Source: Styela clava (taxonomy: Eukaryota > Chordata > Ascidiacea > Stolidobranchia > Styelidae). From it: 64,000 bases of DNA. The notes under the pieces are model-generated. The model ran no database searches. It was not told the DNA's origin and worked only from the letters and a program-made list of their open reading frames with translations. The stretch is taken from the NCBI RefSeq assembly GCF_964204865.1, contig NC_135258.1:5819001-5883000 (forward strand), read 5' to 3'. Shown in pieces: positions 12,648 to 22,968 of the stretch (position 1 is its first letter; each line of letters begins with the position of its first letter). The translations under genes and the position numbers were made by a program.

Positions 12648-12829
12648 CATATTATGGTATTTTTATTCCTGCTACAGCATCCTTGCATTATACACATACG
12701 ATGCACTAGCGCAGAGGCATTGAGGAAGGATTGGGAGTCAGTCTCACTTAACCTCTACTGATAGTTATATTCAATTATTCTGAAATGCAGGAAAGATAAG
12801 ATAAAAAGTGATTTGATTGGTTTCATGAC

Positions 12830-14257
12830 CTATTTTTTGTCTTTGTGTATCTTGTTCAAGCCATCAGCTAATTTCAGAGCTCTTTCAGACCCTTCACAGG
12901 CTTCAACCCACTCAGACGGAATCATCTCAATTCCGTAATATGCTCCAGCGATCGCCCCAGTCATTGACCCTATGGTGTCAGAATCCTCACTTATTGCCAC
13001 AGCGTAGATAACAGCCCGTACAAATCCGTTAAATTTGGATAATTCTGGAATGTTTTTTTCATTGAGGGTGTAAAGGAAACAAAAAATTGCAGCAGGTACA
13101 GCTTCATGTGCAGTGACGTCTGTCAATATATCTGCATCCATAACGTCTTCTGCTTTCACCTAAATGAAGAAAAAATAGGTTTGGACTTTGGAGCTAATTC
13201 CAGATAATAGTATAAATACTTAACTTAACAAAACGAGTCATGACGTGGCATTATTGAAATGCTCAAATGCATATTAGTAGTAGGGCCAAGAATAGTTTTT
13301 GTAAATAAATATCTACTATATATCACGGCAAATCATTTTAGCTAAGTCACATTTTTTGGGTGTTGAGTAAATCATATTTTTTGGGTGTTGAGTAAATCAT
13401 ATTTTTTGTCCGTAAAATATGGTACATGCCAGGCTAACAAATCTAAAAACAAACAGGTCGGTAATGCGGGGAGATGAAAAAAAGTCAAACTGTGAAAAAC
13501 ATGACATGATGTACTTTGATTGCAATACCTCAGTTTTCTGTTTTAGCAGTTTCACAACAATTTTAATTTTTTCATCGTAAACATCCAATTCCTTTTTCGT
13601 TTTTGTCAATTTTTTTAAATCTGTCATCAATTTTTTGGCAAACGCGACAGGATCATGAATATTTTCCGATTTCATCGCTTTCTCGATCGCTAACGCTTGC
13701 AAAATCGCTCCGTTTATTCCCTTTGGGTTTGTGTGAGTCAACTTCGACTGACTTGAGGCTAATTCTGCAATTTTAACTTTGTCTTTATGATGAAACAATG
13801 GAACTGGTGATACTCTCATCGCCGATCCATTTCCATAAGAGCCCTCTCCGTCAAATTGTTCTTTTGCTGGATCGAAGGGGTTGCGGTAATCATTTTCTTT
13901 TGTCGACTTGAAAATAGAGACGACATTTCCGCCATAAAATCTTTGTGGTGACGAAGCAAAGTAGGTTTCTCCAAAGTTTTTAGCGACATTTTGTGGAACA
14001 AATTCTTTACACTCGACAAGTGATTCACCAAGGTCAAAGGTCATACAGGTGTCATCAGTATACAAAACAAACCCCTTTTTCTCATCCTTCTGTGAGTTTA
14101 CTCTGTCTATTACGCTTTCGTAATATCTAACGACCCGTTCAGTTGGCGTTATACACCAACTTTCCTCAAATCTTGCACCAAGGCAATCCCCAAACAGAGC
14201 ACCAAGTATGGTTCCCTGAAATTTTGAAACGAGTGACACTCCTTGAGATGACGCCAT
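12830..14257 (-). CDS. ADPRS: ARH3-type ADP-ribosylhydrolase, copy 2 (two exons, 352 aa)
   Basis: Tandem paralogue of the gene at 6293-8017. Exon 1 is 13529-14257 (243 codons, the same length and the same final KTE as copy 1) and exon 2 is 12830-13159 (109 codons plus stop). The intron is 369 bp, phase 0, with GT and AG ends. Catalytic motifs are kept: Glu31 in GDCLGARFE, TDDT at 67-70, GSYGNGSAMRV, and DSDT at 302-305. Compared with copy 1, SMAGAIAG reads SMTGAIAG and LDSDT reads EDSDT. The intron carries a 25-bp tandem duplication (TATTTTTTGGGTGTTGAGTA, near 13349-13408). As in copy 1, a TTTCAG-type acceptor ends 39 nt before the ATG, so the leader structure was duplicated with the gene. 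No frameshift or stop was found, so it is probably functional. Confidence 0.92.
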
Positions 14258-16428
14258 TTTTAGATGGATATTAAAATAAATGTCTGTGATTAAACACTGA
14301 AATCATGTAAAGAAATAATATAAAATATACCAGGAAAAGCGGAATGAAGATTAGTTTAGTTTAAAAAGAACGCAGTGTATGAATTAACGTTGATGCAGTT
14401 GTATAGAACAATTTAAAAAGCATCGAAAATTAATTGCACTGATGCGAATCATATTGCCATTAAGCTGTGTTATCGGCTTTCGTCTCCCCCGGGATGAATA
14501 AGGGTACCTGCTATGGGTACCTTTTAAATTCGTTTCTTATCTGTTTCATGGAGAGAAAGTAAAATACGCCTTACTGAATTGCAATCAACAATTACGGATA
14601 CTTATTTAGCATTATCAGTGCCAATTAAAAAAATGATTGTCCCGAAAGCAATAGTGTTTATGTGCAACGTTCTAAATTACCGGTGCATAGTCTTATCTTA
14701 CAAAATGTTTAGTTTACGGCCAATATACGCGAACAACAGCATCACTTTAGGTATTTATTTAGGAGCTATGTTAAAGTATTGAACTCAGGAATTGGACCTG
14801 AGTCCTGCCCAAATACTCGGATTCGGCCGAGCCGAACCTTTTTGGATTAGTCGCATCACTAATGAGACATCTTTGCTGGCAGGCACAAATATAACAGCAA
14901 CATGAATAATGCATACTGACAAAAGATAACATACTCAAATTACTGTGCGCTGGAAGAGGCAGAAGTGAGCGTTTAGTTCAAACCCAAGTTTTAATAAGCA
15001 ATACCCACATTATTACATCCAATGCACAAACCAATAAGCCATTGAACCTGCCCTCCATATGTAACATTCCTTAGAAAATAATTTTAACTTTTCGTAAAGA
15101 TCTTTGAATCACAAAACAATGTCCTAATGAGAGATTCAAGCAAACAGACGAGATCTAAGATGAACACAAACATTTTGGGATAGATTGATGTTCGTGCTTC
15201 TGACAGGTCGCTTTGAATGTGAAAATCCATCTGTTCAGTTGGTGTGTAATATTTCCCAATGCTGATCCTAACCAGTGTTATGCTATAATTATCAAACTGC
15301 TTTCTCTTGTGTCATTTTACTGGCAGCTCACAAGCAACACCTATTCTTCTAGATCTAATAATAAATCTGAAAGGAAAATAGATGAATTTAAACAGAGGAT
15401 CACAAATTTGATAAATTAAACTTGTTACTGTTGGTTTGGCAATGATAAAATGGCAGTTTTATCAAGCACATAAAAATGTAAATACAGAATGTTGGAAAAA
15501 TAGAAAATACAAAAAAAATTGAGCCGATTTTGGAGTTTATATTATGACATATAGCAGGAGTGTTTCACAATAAACAACAAAATTTTGATGTTTTTCCCCA
15601 AGAAGTTGAAATTTACTTTTATTTCAATTTTCCTATAGGAATAGATGAATATGAACAGATTCATATAGACTTGCACTGTATTAGGCAAGTGCAGTTTCAA
15701 GTATTTTGTGGCGTCTAGAGCTGCCGCAAAACCATGGCGGGATTTCCAAACCATGGCCGCTATGACCAAACTCACGGCTATTGACCAATAGCAGGCTGCC
15801 CCTCGTGACGGCAGCAAATCGAATACCACCAATTTTGCTGCCGTAACCAAGGCATGTTGGCTGTAATAGCAGGGCTGCCCCTGATGGTGATAAATATTGG
15901 GTAAGTTGAAACGCTTTTCCTATGAAAACAGTTTTGATGTGTTTGGGGTTAGGTCTAGGTTTAAGTAGATATAATTCCGCATGATAAACCGGAATATTGT
16001 ACATGACTTTGTAAATATACCGGTAATAGCACAATAAACCCATGGCAAGAGACACCGCGGTACTTTCGTGGCAGGAGCTGCCATGAAGTGGTAAAAACTG
16101 CGCCTCGTATTAGGTCCCACATCAACTGGCATGTAATACAATAGCATAATATCTCCTGAACTCTTTATATTTCAGTGATTGCCAATAAATTTGCTCATAC
16201 ACGAGTCTTTTACTTCTGAGTACGAGTGACTTTGCTCTGAACTTAAATTTTAATAAGAAACAGTTCTATTTTCCATCGCACATCGGTTTGGCGCCAAGCA
16301 GAGATAACACAGTAGTAATGCAAAAGTTCTTCATTTTTGAGTGAGTGCACATGAGTTTGCTATATAAATTCTCATAAAATAAACGAACCCCTTTGTCCAA
16401 CTCGCTTTACTAGAACCGTGATAAATAG
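14258..16428. other. Intergenic, no convincing gene
   Basis: Holds the presumed promoter of ARH3 copy 2 and the 3' flank of RMI1. Overlapping minus-strand ORFs at 15542-16055 come from sequence with repeated GCAGGCTGCCCCT / GCAGGGCTGCCCCT motifs and have no recognised domain. Confidence 0.45.
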
Positions 16429-18678
16429 TTAAAGCTCAATGCTTGTGATAAAACTTTCAGTAGAAGAAGTCGCAGTCTTAAAAATTTTGATGTTCATAAA
16501 ATGACACATAGAAATTATAGTCGCTCTGCAATTTTGCATTCCAGCTTTGAGTTTTTCTCGTTGTTGAGTGTTTTGTGACGCTTTCACAGCCTCTGCCTCT
16601 GGGACAGTAAATCCTATTAACTTTCTCAAAACTTCGTTTGAAAATTCTGCATCTAATGTGTCCGTCCCATCACAGATTCTTGCTTTTAATCCCCAGCCTA
16701 TAAAAGCATCAGATCTTAGCTTTGATAATAGAGTTACGACGATGCATTTTGAACGAACATTGATTTCTTTTCGGCCTTGATATTTTGATAAAAACACTTT
16801 CGCTTGACACAGATAATCCATTTGATTAGTTTCTGGACACTCTGGATCCTTTTTTACGACGGAATTTAATGTATACGATGGCTTCACTTGTGGTATAGTT
16901 GAAGCTTGAATATGGTGAGACTTTGGTTTTAACTTTGTCTCATTTCTGGAGTTTAAAACAGGAATATCATCATCAAATATTTCCATATTATCATCTGACA
17001 TTAATAATGTTGAGGCCTCATCTCTATTTGTATGTGTTGATAACTTTTTTGGCGAGATGAATTCTGTGTGCTGTGATGGCCTATATTCTTGCTTATATGA
17101 GATATTTGTTTTACTAGGCTGAGGAAAGTTTCCTGAGGCACCACGCTGCATTGAATTTGGATCAGATTTAGTTGGTTTCTGAAACAAACTAGGACCTGGC
17201 ATTGCTTGTTTCTGATGGAGTGTTTCAGACTCTTTTTTTATTATGACAGAATTTGATAACTTACTTACTTCAGTATTTTTGCTGCCAAAATTGGATGAAT
17301 TTATTGCTTGTTTTTCAAGTGAACTGCAACCCGGCATCGCTTGTTTCTGATATAGCATTTTTGACTCTTTCTTTATTATGGCAGAATTTGATAGCTTAGG
17401 TACTTTAGGATTGTTGATGCCAATGTTGGTTGAATTTGTAGCTTGTTGTTCATTTGTATTATTAACCAAATGCTTATCCAAGTCTGCATCTGCCAGTAAG
17501 TCATCAATACCCTCCTCATCGTCAGAAATTGTGATAATATCAAATTTTTTACCACCAGTATTCTTGATAGTAGAAGTTGATGACGTCGCGCAATCTTTTT
17601 GATTGCATGATCCAGTATCTTCAAAATGGGTTGAAACTAAGCTTGAAAGTACGGCATCGTCCATAGAATCATCAAAATCTGCATCGGCCATGATTTGATC
17701 CAACTCAGCATCATCGAAATCTACATCAACATTTCTTGAACTAGATTGGGCTTGATTCTCGAAACTACTAAGAACTCTTCGCTGATTGGTTTTTGTATTT
17801 ATTGTTCTGTTTTGAATATAATTTCCATGACCACTTTGGTTGGAATTTGCAACATTTGTTCGATTTCGAGCGTTTTCATTTCTTGAATTCGGCTGATTTC
17901 GGCTTTGATTTTCAGAGCCTACAAGGCTTCTTTGTCCCGGATTCGCAACATTAATTGTCCGATTCTGTGGTGATTCATTTCTTGTGTTTGCCTGACTATT
18001 TTGACTTACAGTATCCGATATGTTAGTTTGAGCAGTAGGGTTTGTTGGAATAGGCCTGTTCAATCCTCTACAAAGCATAGCTTCATAGTTACACGATTGA
18101 AACATATCCTCCACTTCTCCTCCTAATATATCAATATTACTTTGTTTCAGCATCATAACTCCACGTCTACAAATAACAGGTCCTCGTATAGTAATTTTCG
18201 TACCAGGGGTTATTTTTTCATTTATTTTTGGTATTTGGGTATATTCCATACCAGATATTTCCTGTACGCCATCAGTAATGCTCATCATTAGCATTCGTGA
18301 TGGCTTTGCTTCCCATGGCTTTTGTGTCGCTTGTGTTTCCGCACACACAAACATATTAGAGTTCTCTTTATTTTGTCTTTGTAATAACTGTGAGTATTTT
18401 GGCTGTGAAACATCTAATACATTGTCAATTTGGACACAATAAATCCCTTTTAAAGTATAAGCATCATTTGTGATTTCGGAAGGAAGGCATCCTTCTCCAA
18501 AGTCTCTCAAATCAGTCAAAAGCCATTGCTCGTAAACTAAATTTCTGATTGTCGTAGGATCAGTAGGGTTCGGATTCTCAGATCTCAACCATTCCAAACA
18601 TGCTGAAACCCAGTCATTGGGAACTGAAATATGCTTTGACTTCAACCAGGCAGAAATAGCGTTTGTTGAAGTTGACAT
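16429..18678 (-). CDS. RMI1: RecQ-mediated genome instability protein 1 (RMI1), 749 aa, single exon
   Basis: Scaffold subunit of the BLM-TOP3A-RMI dissolvasome, which resolves double Holliday junctions in the nucleus. The N-terminal region (about 1-195) has the RMI1 helical and OB1 signature: EQWLLTDLRD (50-59), DVSQPKYSQ (89-97), KPWEAKPSRMLM (120-131), ITDGVQEISGMEY (134-146), and PGTKITIRG then LGGEVEDM. A second OB-like domain (about 620-749, with YLCQAKVFLSKYQ and GWGLKARICDGTDTLDAEFS) matches the RMI1 C-terminus that contacts RMI2. Between them is a long, Asn/Gln/Ser-rich disordered linker. The linker holds a SUMO-interacting-like motif (FDIITISDDEE, 379-389) and two tandem 45-residue repeats (413-457, 458-502), each with an IKKE SUMO-consensus site. 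Human RMI1 is shorter (about 625 aa); the excess is in the linker. The ATG at 18678 gives the expected N-terminus. Confidence 0.95.
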   Translation of the reverse strand: MSTSTNAISAWLKSKHISVPNDWVSACLEWLRSENPNPTDPTTIRNLVYEQWLLTDLRDFGEGCLPSEITNDAYTLKGIYCVQIDNVLDVSQPKYSQLLQRQNKENSNMFVCAETQATQKPWEAKPSRMLMMSITDGVQEISGMEYTQIPKINEKITPGTKITIRGPVICRRGVMMLKQSNIDILGGEVEDMFQSCNYEAMLCRGLNRPIPTNPTAQTNISDTVSQNSQANTRNESPQNRTINVANPGQRSLVGSENQSRNQPNSRNENARNRTNVANSNQSGHGNYIQNRTINTKTNQRRVLSSFENQAQSSSRNVDVDFDDAELDQIMADADFDDSMDDAVLSSLVSTHFEDTGSCNQKDCATSSTSTIKNTGGKKFDIITISDDEEGIDDLLADADLDKHLVNNTNEQQATNSTNIGINNPKVPKLSNSAIIKKESKMLYQKQAMPGCSSLEKQAINSSNFGSKNTEVSKLSNSVIIKKESETLHQKQAMPGPSLFQKPTKSDPNSMQRGASGNFPQPSKTNISYKQEYRPSQHTEFISPKKLSTHTNRDEASTLLMSDDNMEIFDDDIPVLNSRNETKLKPKSHHIQASTIPQVKPSYTLNSVVKKDPECPETNQMDYLCQAKVFLSKYQGRKEINVRSKCIVVTLLSKLRSDAFIGWGLKARICDGTDTLDAEFSNEVLRKLIGFTVPEAEAVKASQNTQQREKLKAGMQNCRATIISMCHFMNIKIFKTATSSTESFITSIEL
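17173..17442 (-). repeat. Two 135-bp coding tandem repeats inside RMI1
   Basis: Encodes residues 413-457 and 458-502. Both units carry the KLSNS-x-IIKKES core and the QKQAMPG block in the same register, with no length change, so the reading frame is kept. Confidence 0.85.
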
Positions 18679-19284
18679 GACGCAGGTAAATGCAGTCTAT
18701 ATATATTTTAGTTTTATTGATACTGCAAATATTGAATATGTTTTGAGATTTCAAACATGAATTGTAATTCAGCTATCAAAAGAGTGAATCGCATTCAAAA
18801 AATCAAATGTTTTAGGGAAAAAAATTTCATTTTTCATTTAAATCTGTAAATGCAGCATTACTAATGCTATTTACTAATTTCGGTATTTAACATTACTTTA
18901 ATGCTTACGAATTTGTCAAAAAGTATCTAAAATGTACAAAAGTCAGATTACGAAATGTAGGCTACTTATATTATGTTTCAAAACACAGAAATATGGAGTA
19001 CACAACACAACAACTCATACAATATATAGTATTGTAAAGTATATATGGGCCTAGTAATCTTTATGTGCCATCTCTTAAAACAATGTTATTTTGAAGATAT
19101 TGAACAATATTTAGTGTTCATATGACAGTATGAAGCATCTGTTATTTCGGTATTTAGTATTTATATAGCTAAATGGACTACGGTATTTTTCTTTAAAACA
19201 TCTAGTTGTCCCCAAAACCAAAGGAAATTAGGTAAAATTAGCAGATACTTTTTGCATATCAACAAGACTCTATATTTCTTTATT
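18679..19284. other. RMI1 upstream region, nothing recognised
   Basis: AT-rich presumed promoter. A weak acceptor-like TATATATAG lies just upstream of the RMI1 start on the minus strand. No ORF support. Confidence 0.4.
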
Positions 19285-19720
19285 GGGGCCTCGTGTAGTT
19301 TCGTACCTAATGTACTTCTAGTGTGCGTTTTTTGATAAGTCAATCCTAACCCCCATCTGACTACGCCATCCAAAAATTACGTCACTACAACATCACAATC
19401 ACGTCATAGAGCTTGCCAAATATACATACAATCGCCCGAAATGGCATTGGCGCCGACGATAAAGAACTGACTAACATTATCGATCTCTCTCCTATTGGAA
19501 TCATTGCGACGAGAAAGCGAGAGATATAACTGTTCGATTTCGGGTGCTAGTTTGCGCGTCTTGGATGGCAGTTCGTATAGTTTGAAGGGCTCTATTACGA
19601 CACTGCGAGTCTGTGACGTCGTGTTGACATAATTTTTGGATGGTGTAGTCAGGTGGGGGTTAGGAATAAATTGTCATGCTACGCCCACTAGAAGTATGTT
19701 ACAAAACTACATGAGACCCC
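19285..19720. mobile_element. Long-TIR MITE, about 436 bp
   Basis: Inverted arms of roughly 100 bp: left GGGGCCTCGTGTAGTTTCG...CCATCCAAAAATTACGTCA, right its diverged complement ending CTACATGAGACCCC. TTTATT lies on both sides (19279-19284 and 19721-19726) as a possible target duplication. No ORF. Confidence 0.75.
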
Positions 19721-20078
19721 TTTATTGCTCTGATATTTTTATTTCACATTCAGTCTGTCTAGTGATTTTCCTACACCACCCCTCCACCTAATTTTTAAGT
19801 GTGACAGCACATTTCAGTTTCTTCTAACATAAATATAATTAGAGGGTCTACCTTTAATAAATTTTCTTTAATAAAAAGAAAGTGACCCGCTATGACTCAC
19901 CGTACGAGTGCTGGAGTGCGAACAGGAGAATGGGTCAGCCAAACACATTTTATCCCTAAATTGGGCATACAAAACATGACAATTGCCTTAAGTTAAAACT
20001 TTGACAGCTATACGAAAAATTACCGGTAAGGGCAGATGTAGAAATTCCTGACGTAACCTAAATTTACCGGTGACCGTA
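19721..20078. other. Intergenic, nothing recognised
   Basis: AT-rich spacer between two MITEs. No gene support. Confidence 0.4.
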
Positions 20079-20261
20079 CATTTGAACCCACGTACATTTG
20101 AACCCATGTGTATATCCACGGGTTCAATCTATATGCAGGTGCTAAAACCCATGGGTTAGGGTTAGTATGGGTTTAACTATCCGTGAAACAAAAAAAATTC
20201 CATAGGTGCAATAGCATACAGGTGCAATTGTCATGGGTTCAAATGTACGTGGGTTCAAATG
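20079..20261. mobile_element. Foldback MITE with TA target duplication
   Basis: 183 bp. The left arm CATTTGAACCCACGTACATT, continuing to GAACCCATG, is repeated inverted at the right end (CATGGGTTC...GGGTTCAAATG), giving about 30 bp of near-perfect inverted repeat. TA flanks both ends (20077-20078, 20262-20263), as in the Tc1/mariner group. Confidence 0.75.
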
Positions 20262-20815
20262 TAATGGAACCAAATTTACCTGAAAAGAGTCGTAATTTTC
20301 TTGCAGTCATCGTTTTATAAACATTTCAAGACTGGGAGAACAACAATCAAAAATACATGGTAGAGTAGCGCCACCTAGCGAATGTTAGTTAGGTACATTG
20401 GACTTTTCTTTTATTTGAGCACATGTCCTTGGTTGCTAAATCTTATATAAGAGTAATAAACATTTGAATATGAACTAAAATTTATTTAGAACAACACGAA
20501 TACTATATGAACAGGTATCGTTACTAGCGTGTAATCGACAATAGAATTTTTAATTCATGCCGCGGGAAAATAAAAATGGCATGTACAAAATACAAATGCA
20601 GCTATGTGAAATACAAAGAGTCAGCGGACGGCTCATCTTACGGGTATGCTGTTTTGGTCGAGAGACTTCTTTAAAAGACTGAAAGCTCGGCTCGTTTAGG
20701 TGTGTTTCTTACTTTCCATGACATAAATGAAAGTATTTAGGAGAAGAGTTTTAAAGGCTGCAGGAATAGGAAATTCCGCACAGATGCTTGATCTTTTATT
20801 CTAATTCCAATAGCC

Positions 20816-21015
20816 TACCGGTACCGTACGCTGGGGACTGCTCAATTACCGGTACCGGTAAGTGATTTCACGTTTTCCACTCAATTACCCGTAGTGTTGA
20901 ACCAAATATATTACCGCCAATTCCATTTAATGGTATAGACTACCGGTACCGGTATAACTGTATAAGGAACAAGACTCTGAATTCGGTACGGTCAGGTACG
21001 GTACCGGTACCAAGT
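20816..21015. repeat. Cluster of ACCGGTA / GGTACC palindromic motifs
   Basis: At least five runs combine ACCGGTA, GGTACCGGTACC and close variants within 200 bp (near 20818, 20850, 20941, 20988 and 21000). The same motif recurs near 25033, 25621, 25795, 27530, 31781 and 32634. Confidence 0.6.
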
Positions 21016-21483
21016 TCTGAAGTTAGGTTACGCGCTGACGAGAATGTCATGTCATTCTTGAAGCAATCACGGGCGCAATCTCACTCACTTTTCTCTCGTT
21101 CGCGGTTTCATGTTTTTTTCTGAGGCGATCGACGACGGTGATCTGCTCTTTGGTCGGTGATCACTGGATTACCGCGCAGCTCTGGAGCGTCAGAAATAGG
21201 CAGTTACTGGGCTAACTGGAAAGTTCCTCCATTCTCAACTTTCCTGTTTCTCAGCTTAAGCAAATTGTACTAGGATAGACTAAACCCTAGATTTTTGATT
21301 CAATCCAGAAAAGCTAATATTTCAGTTAAAACTGTTTTGGACTGTCTTTCTCGATTGCTGCAAATATCCCATGGTTTAAGGACTTGCATCCACTTACTTT
21401 GCAGCTTTTATTATTTGTTTTATTATCTGAACAGCTGAATTTCACCTTTTTTGTGTCTTTGCCTTAATAATTTATGACTAATT

Positions 21484-21645
21484 AGGATAGGTTTTACATG
21501 TTTATCCCAGGGGAGAGCAAAGTCAATAAGATGGCTTAATCATATGGCGAACCACAGCCTTTCGTCCTCTTACCATTCCATGTCGGGTATGGGATTAGTC
21601 AGCCAGTTTATTGCTTTTCGAATGCATGGACTTGATCTCTGACTG
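21484..21645 (-). mobile_element. tRNA-derived SINE, 3' fragment
   Basis: Begins with the family tail (AGGATAGGTTTTACATGTTT, in inverted orientation) and matches the copies at 47546, 58086, 58708 and 62560 through CATGGACTTGAT. The tRNA-like head is missing. Confidence 0.75.
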
Positions 21646-22308
21646 ACTTAATCTCTGTATTTGCATTGTTCAAAATTGCTGTTTTATTTAACATTGAAAT
21701 TAGCTTCAAGTTTGTTTGAATCATTCTTGGCATTCTTTTTATATCCAATAATTTGACTTGTTATGAAAAGCCTCGTATACTGGTAGATGTGTAAATTTTT
21801 ATAGTGAAGCGAGTTCTTTGTTTCAAGCAGTACTACTGCTCATTGTATAAATATCATTTATTGCCATAAACTTATTGTAACTGTATTACCATGGGTAAAA
21901 ATTGTATGCATTTATTTGTTATTTATATGAAATTAAATGACCTTACCAGGTATTGTATTATCAATTGATTTATGTAGTATCCAATTTTCCTCTTAGCTGG
22001 AAGTTTATGATTATTGAAAATTTACTTTACTGATTTTTGGTCTGTGTTGTTCGGGGAAAAACATATTGGCCATTTTCAACTTGACTTCTGTATAGTTTCA
22101 CATTTCTATATTTGTTTAGTAATTCAGGTTTATAAGTCCCATGCATGATAAAATGTCATTCATGCAAAGAGTTACAGCTGATGACATAAAGCGAATACTT
22201 CTTTCTTATATTTATACCTTTAGCACTAAATAGTTGATTAGTTCGATAGATTAGTTGAATAGTTGATTAGTCTATTTCAGATTTTAATCTGCTCAAAAAT
22301 CTGTAACA
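21646..22308. promoter_or_regulatory. GTSF1 upstream region with strong 3' splice site
   Basis: A TCTATTTCAG acceptor at 22271-22280 lies 28 nt before the GTSF1 ATG, so the transcript leader is spliced or trans-spliced. No donor or 5' exon could be fixed. Confidence 0.5.
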
Positions 22309-22968
22309 ATGGGCGCTGTTGAAATCAACATGCAAACTACGATGAGCTCTGATAAGGATGAACTTTTTATTTGTCCTTATGACCCTGTTCATAGAGTTGC
22401 AGCTAGGAGATACATTCGTCATATTATAAAATGTCGAAGAAATTTCCCATTAGTTGAGAAAGCTGTTTGTCCTTTTAATGCAAGACATGTTGTTCCTAAA
22501 CCAGAATTGCGACATCACCTGAGCTGCTGCCCTGATGCTCGTATGATTGAATCTGAGATAAATTTTGATCGCTGTGGTTATGATGGGGATGAGGTTAAAG
22601 GTGATACATCAATGCCACCTATGCAGTCTCAACCATTAGATTTTGGGTCGGAAGAAAACTGGGACGACGAAATTGCTGATAATGCTTCGACGCAGGAATA
22701 TGTTTACGGATTATCGGGACCTAAAAAGACAGTGAATCGTAGAAGAGAAGAAATCAAAAGAATAAAAGAAGAAATGAGACGTAAAGCTCAAGAAGAAAGC
22801 AATTTTATTGAGGCTCATTTTGAAATTCATCAACGAAGGCCAATGCGACATCCTGGTGTTGCAGACAGACAGAATCTCATGCAGTATGGCCTGTTTTTTG
22901 CTGATGACCCAAATCCAGCCAAACCACTTCTCGCAGCCAATTTTCAAAAACCAGTGCTCTCTGATTAG
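22309..22968 (+). CDS. GTSF1: Gametocyte-specific factor 1-like protein, 219 aa, single exon
   Basis: Two U11-48K-type CHHC zinc fingers sit at the N-terminus: Cys22-His28-His38-Cys42 and Cys54-His60-His70-Cys74, each C-x5-H-x9-H-x3-C. The blocks CPYDPVH and CPFNARHVVPKPEL match GTSF1. Known GTSF1 proteins bind PIWI-clade Argonautes and boost piRNA-guided cleavage, with fingers that bind RNA. The acidic ENWDDE motif (W118) after the fingers is the only tryptophan in the protein; tryptophan motifs in this tail contact PIWI in known family members. A charged helix, probably coiled (about 144-165, RRREEIKRIKEEMRRKAQEE), and a further tail make it longer than human GTSF1 (167 aa). Vertebrate GTSF1 is split by introns; this one is not. 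The start is supported by an acceptor 28 nt upstream. It could also be a GTSF1-like or tRNA-methyltransferase-associated CHHC paralogue. Confidence 0.9.
   Translation: MGAVEINMQTTMSSDKDELFICPYDPVHRVAARRYIRHIIKCRRNFPLVEKAVCPFNARHVVPKPELRHHLSCCPDARMIESEINFDRCGYDGDEVKGDTSMPPMQSQPLDFGSEENWDDEIADNASTQEYVYGLSGPKKTVNRRREEIKRIKEEMRRKAQEESNFIEAHFEIHQRRPMRHPGVADRQNLMQYGLFFADDPNPAKPLLAANFQKPVLSD

Noticed and set aside
15542-16055. Overlapping minus-strand ORFs of 102 and 124 codons
   Set aside because: Two frames overlap on the same strand over sequence with repeated GCTGCCCCT motifs; no domain or splice context.
20140-20175. Telomere-like GGGTTAGGGTTAG, and CCTAACCCTAACC in the dispersed repeats
   Set aside because: Only two units in each case and always inside a MITE or dispersed repeat; not an interstitial telomere array.
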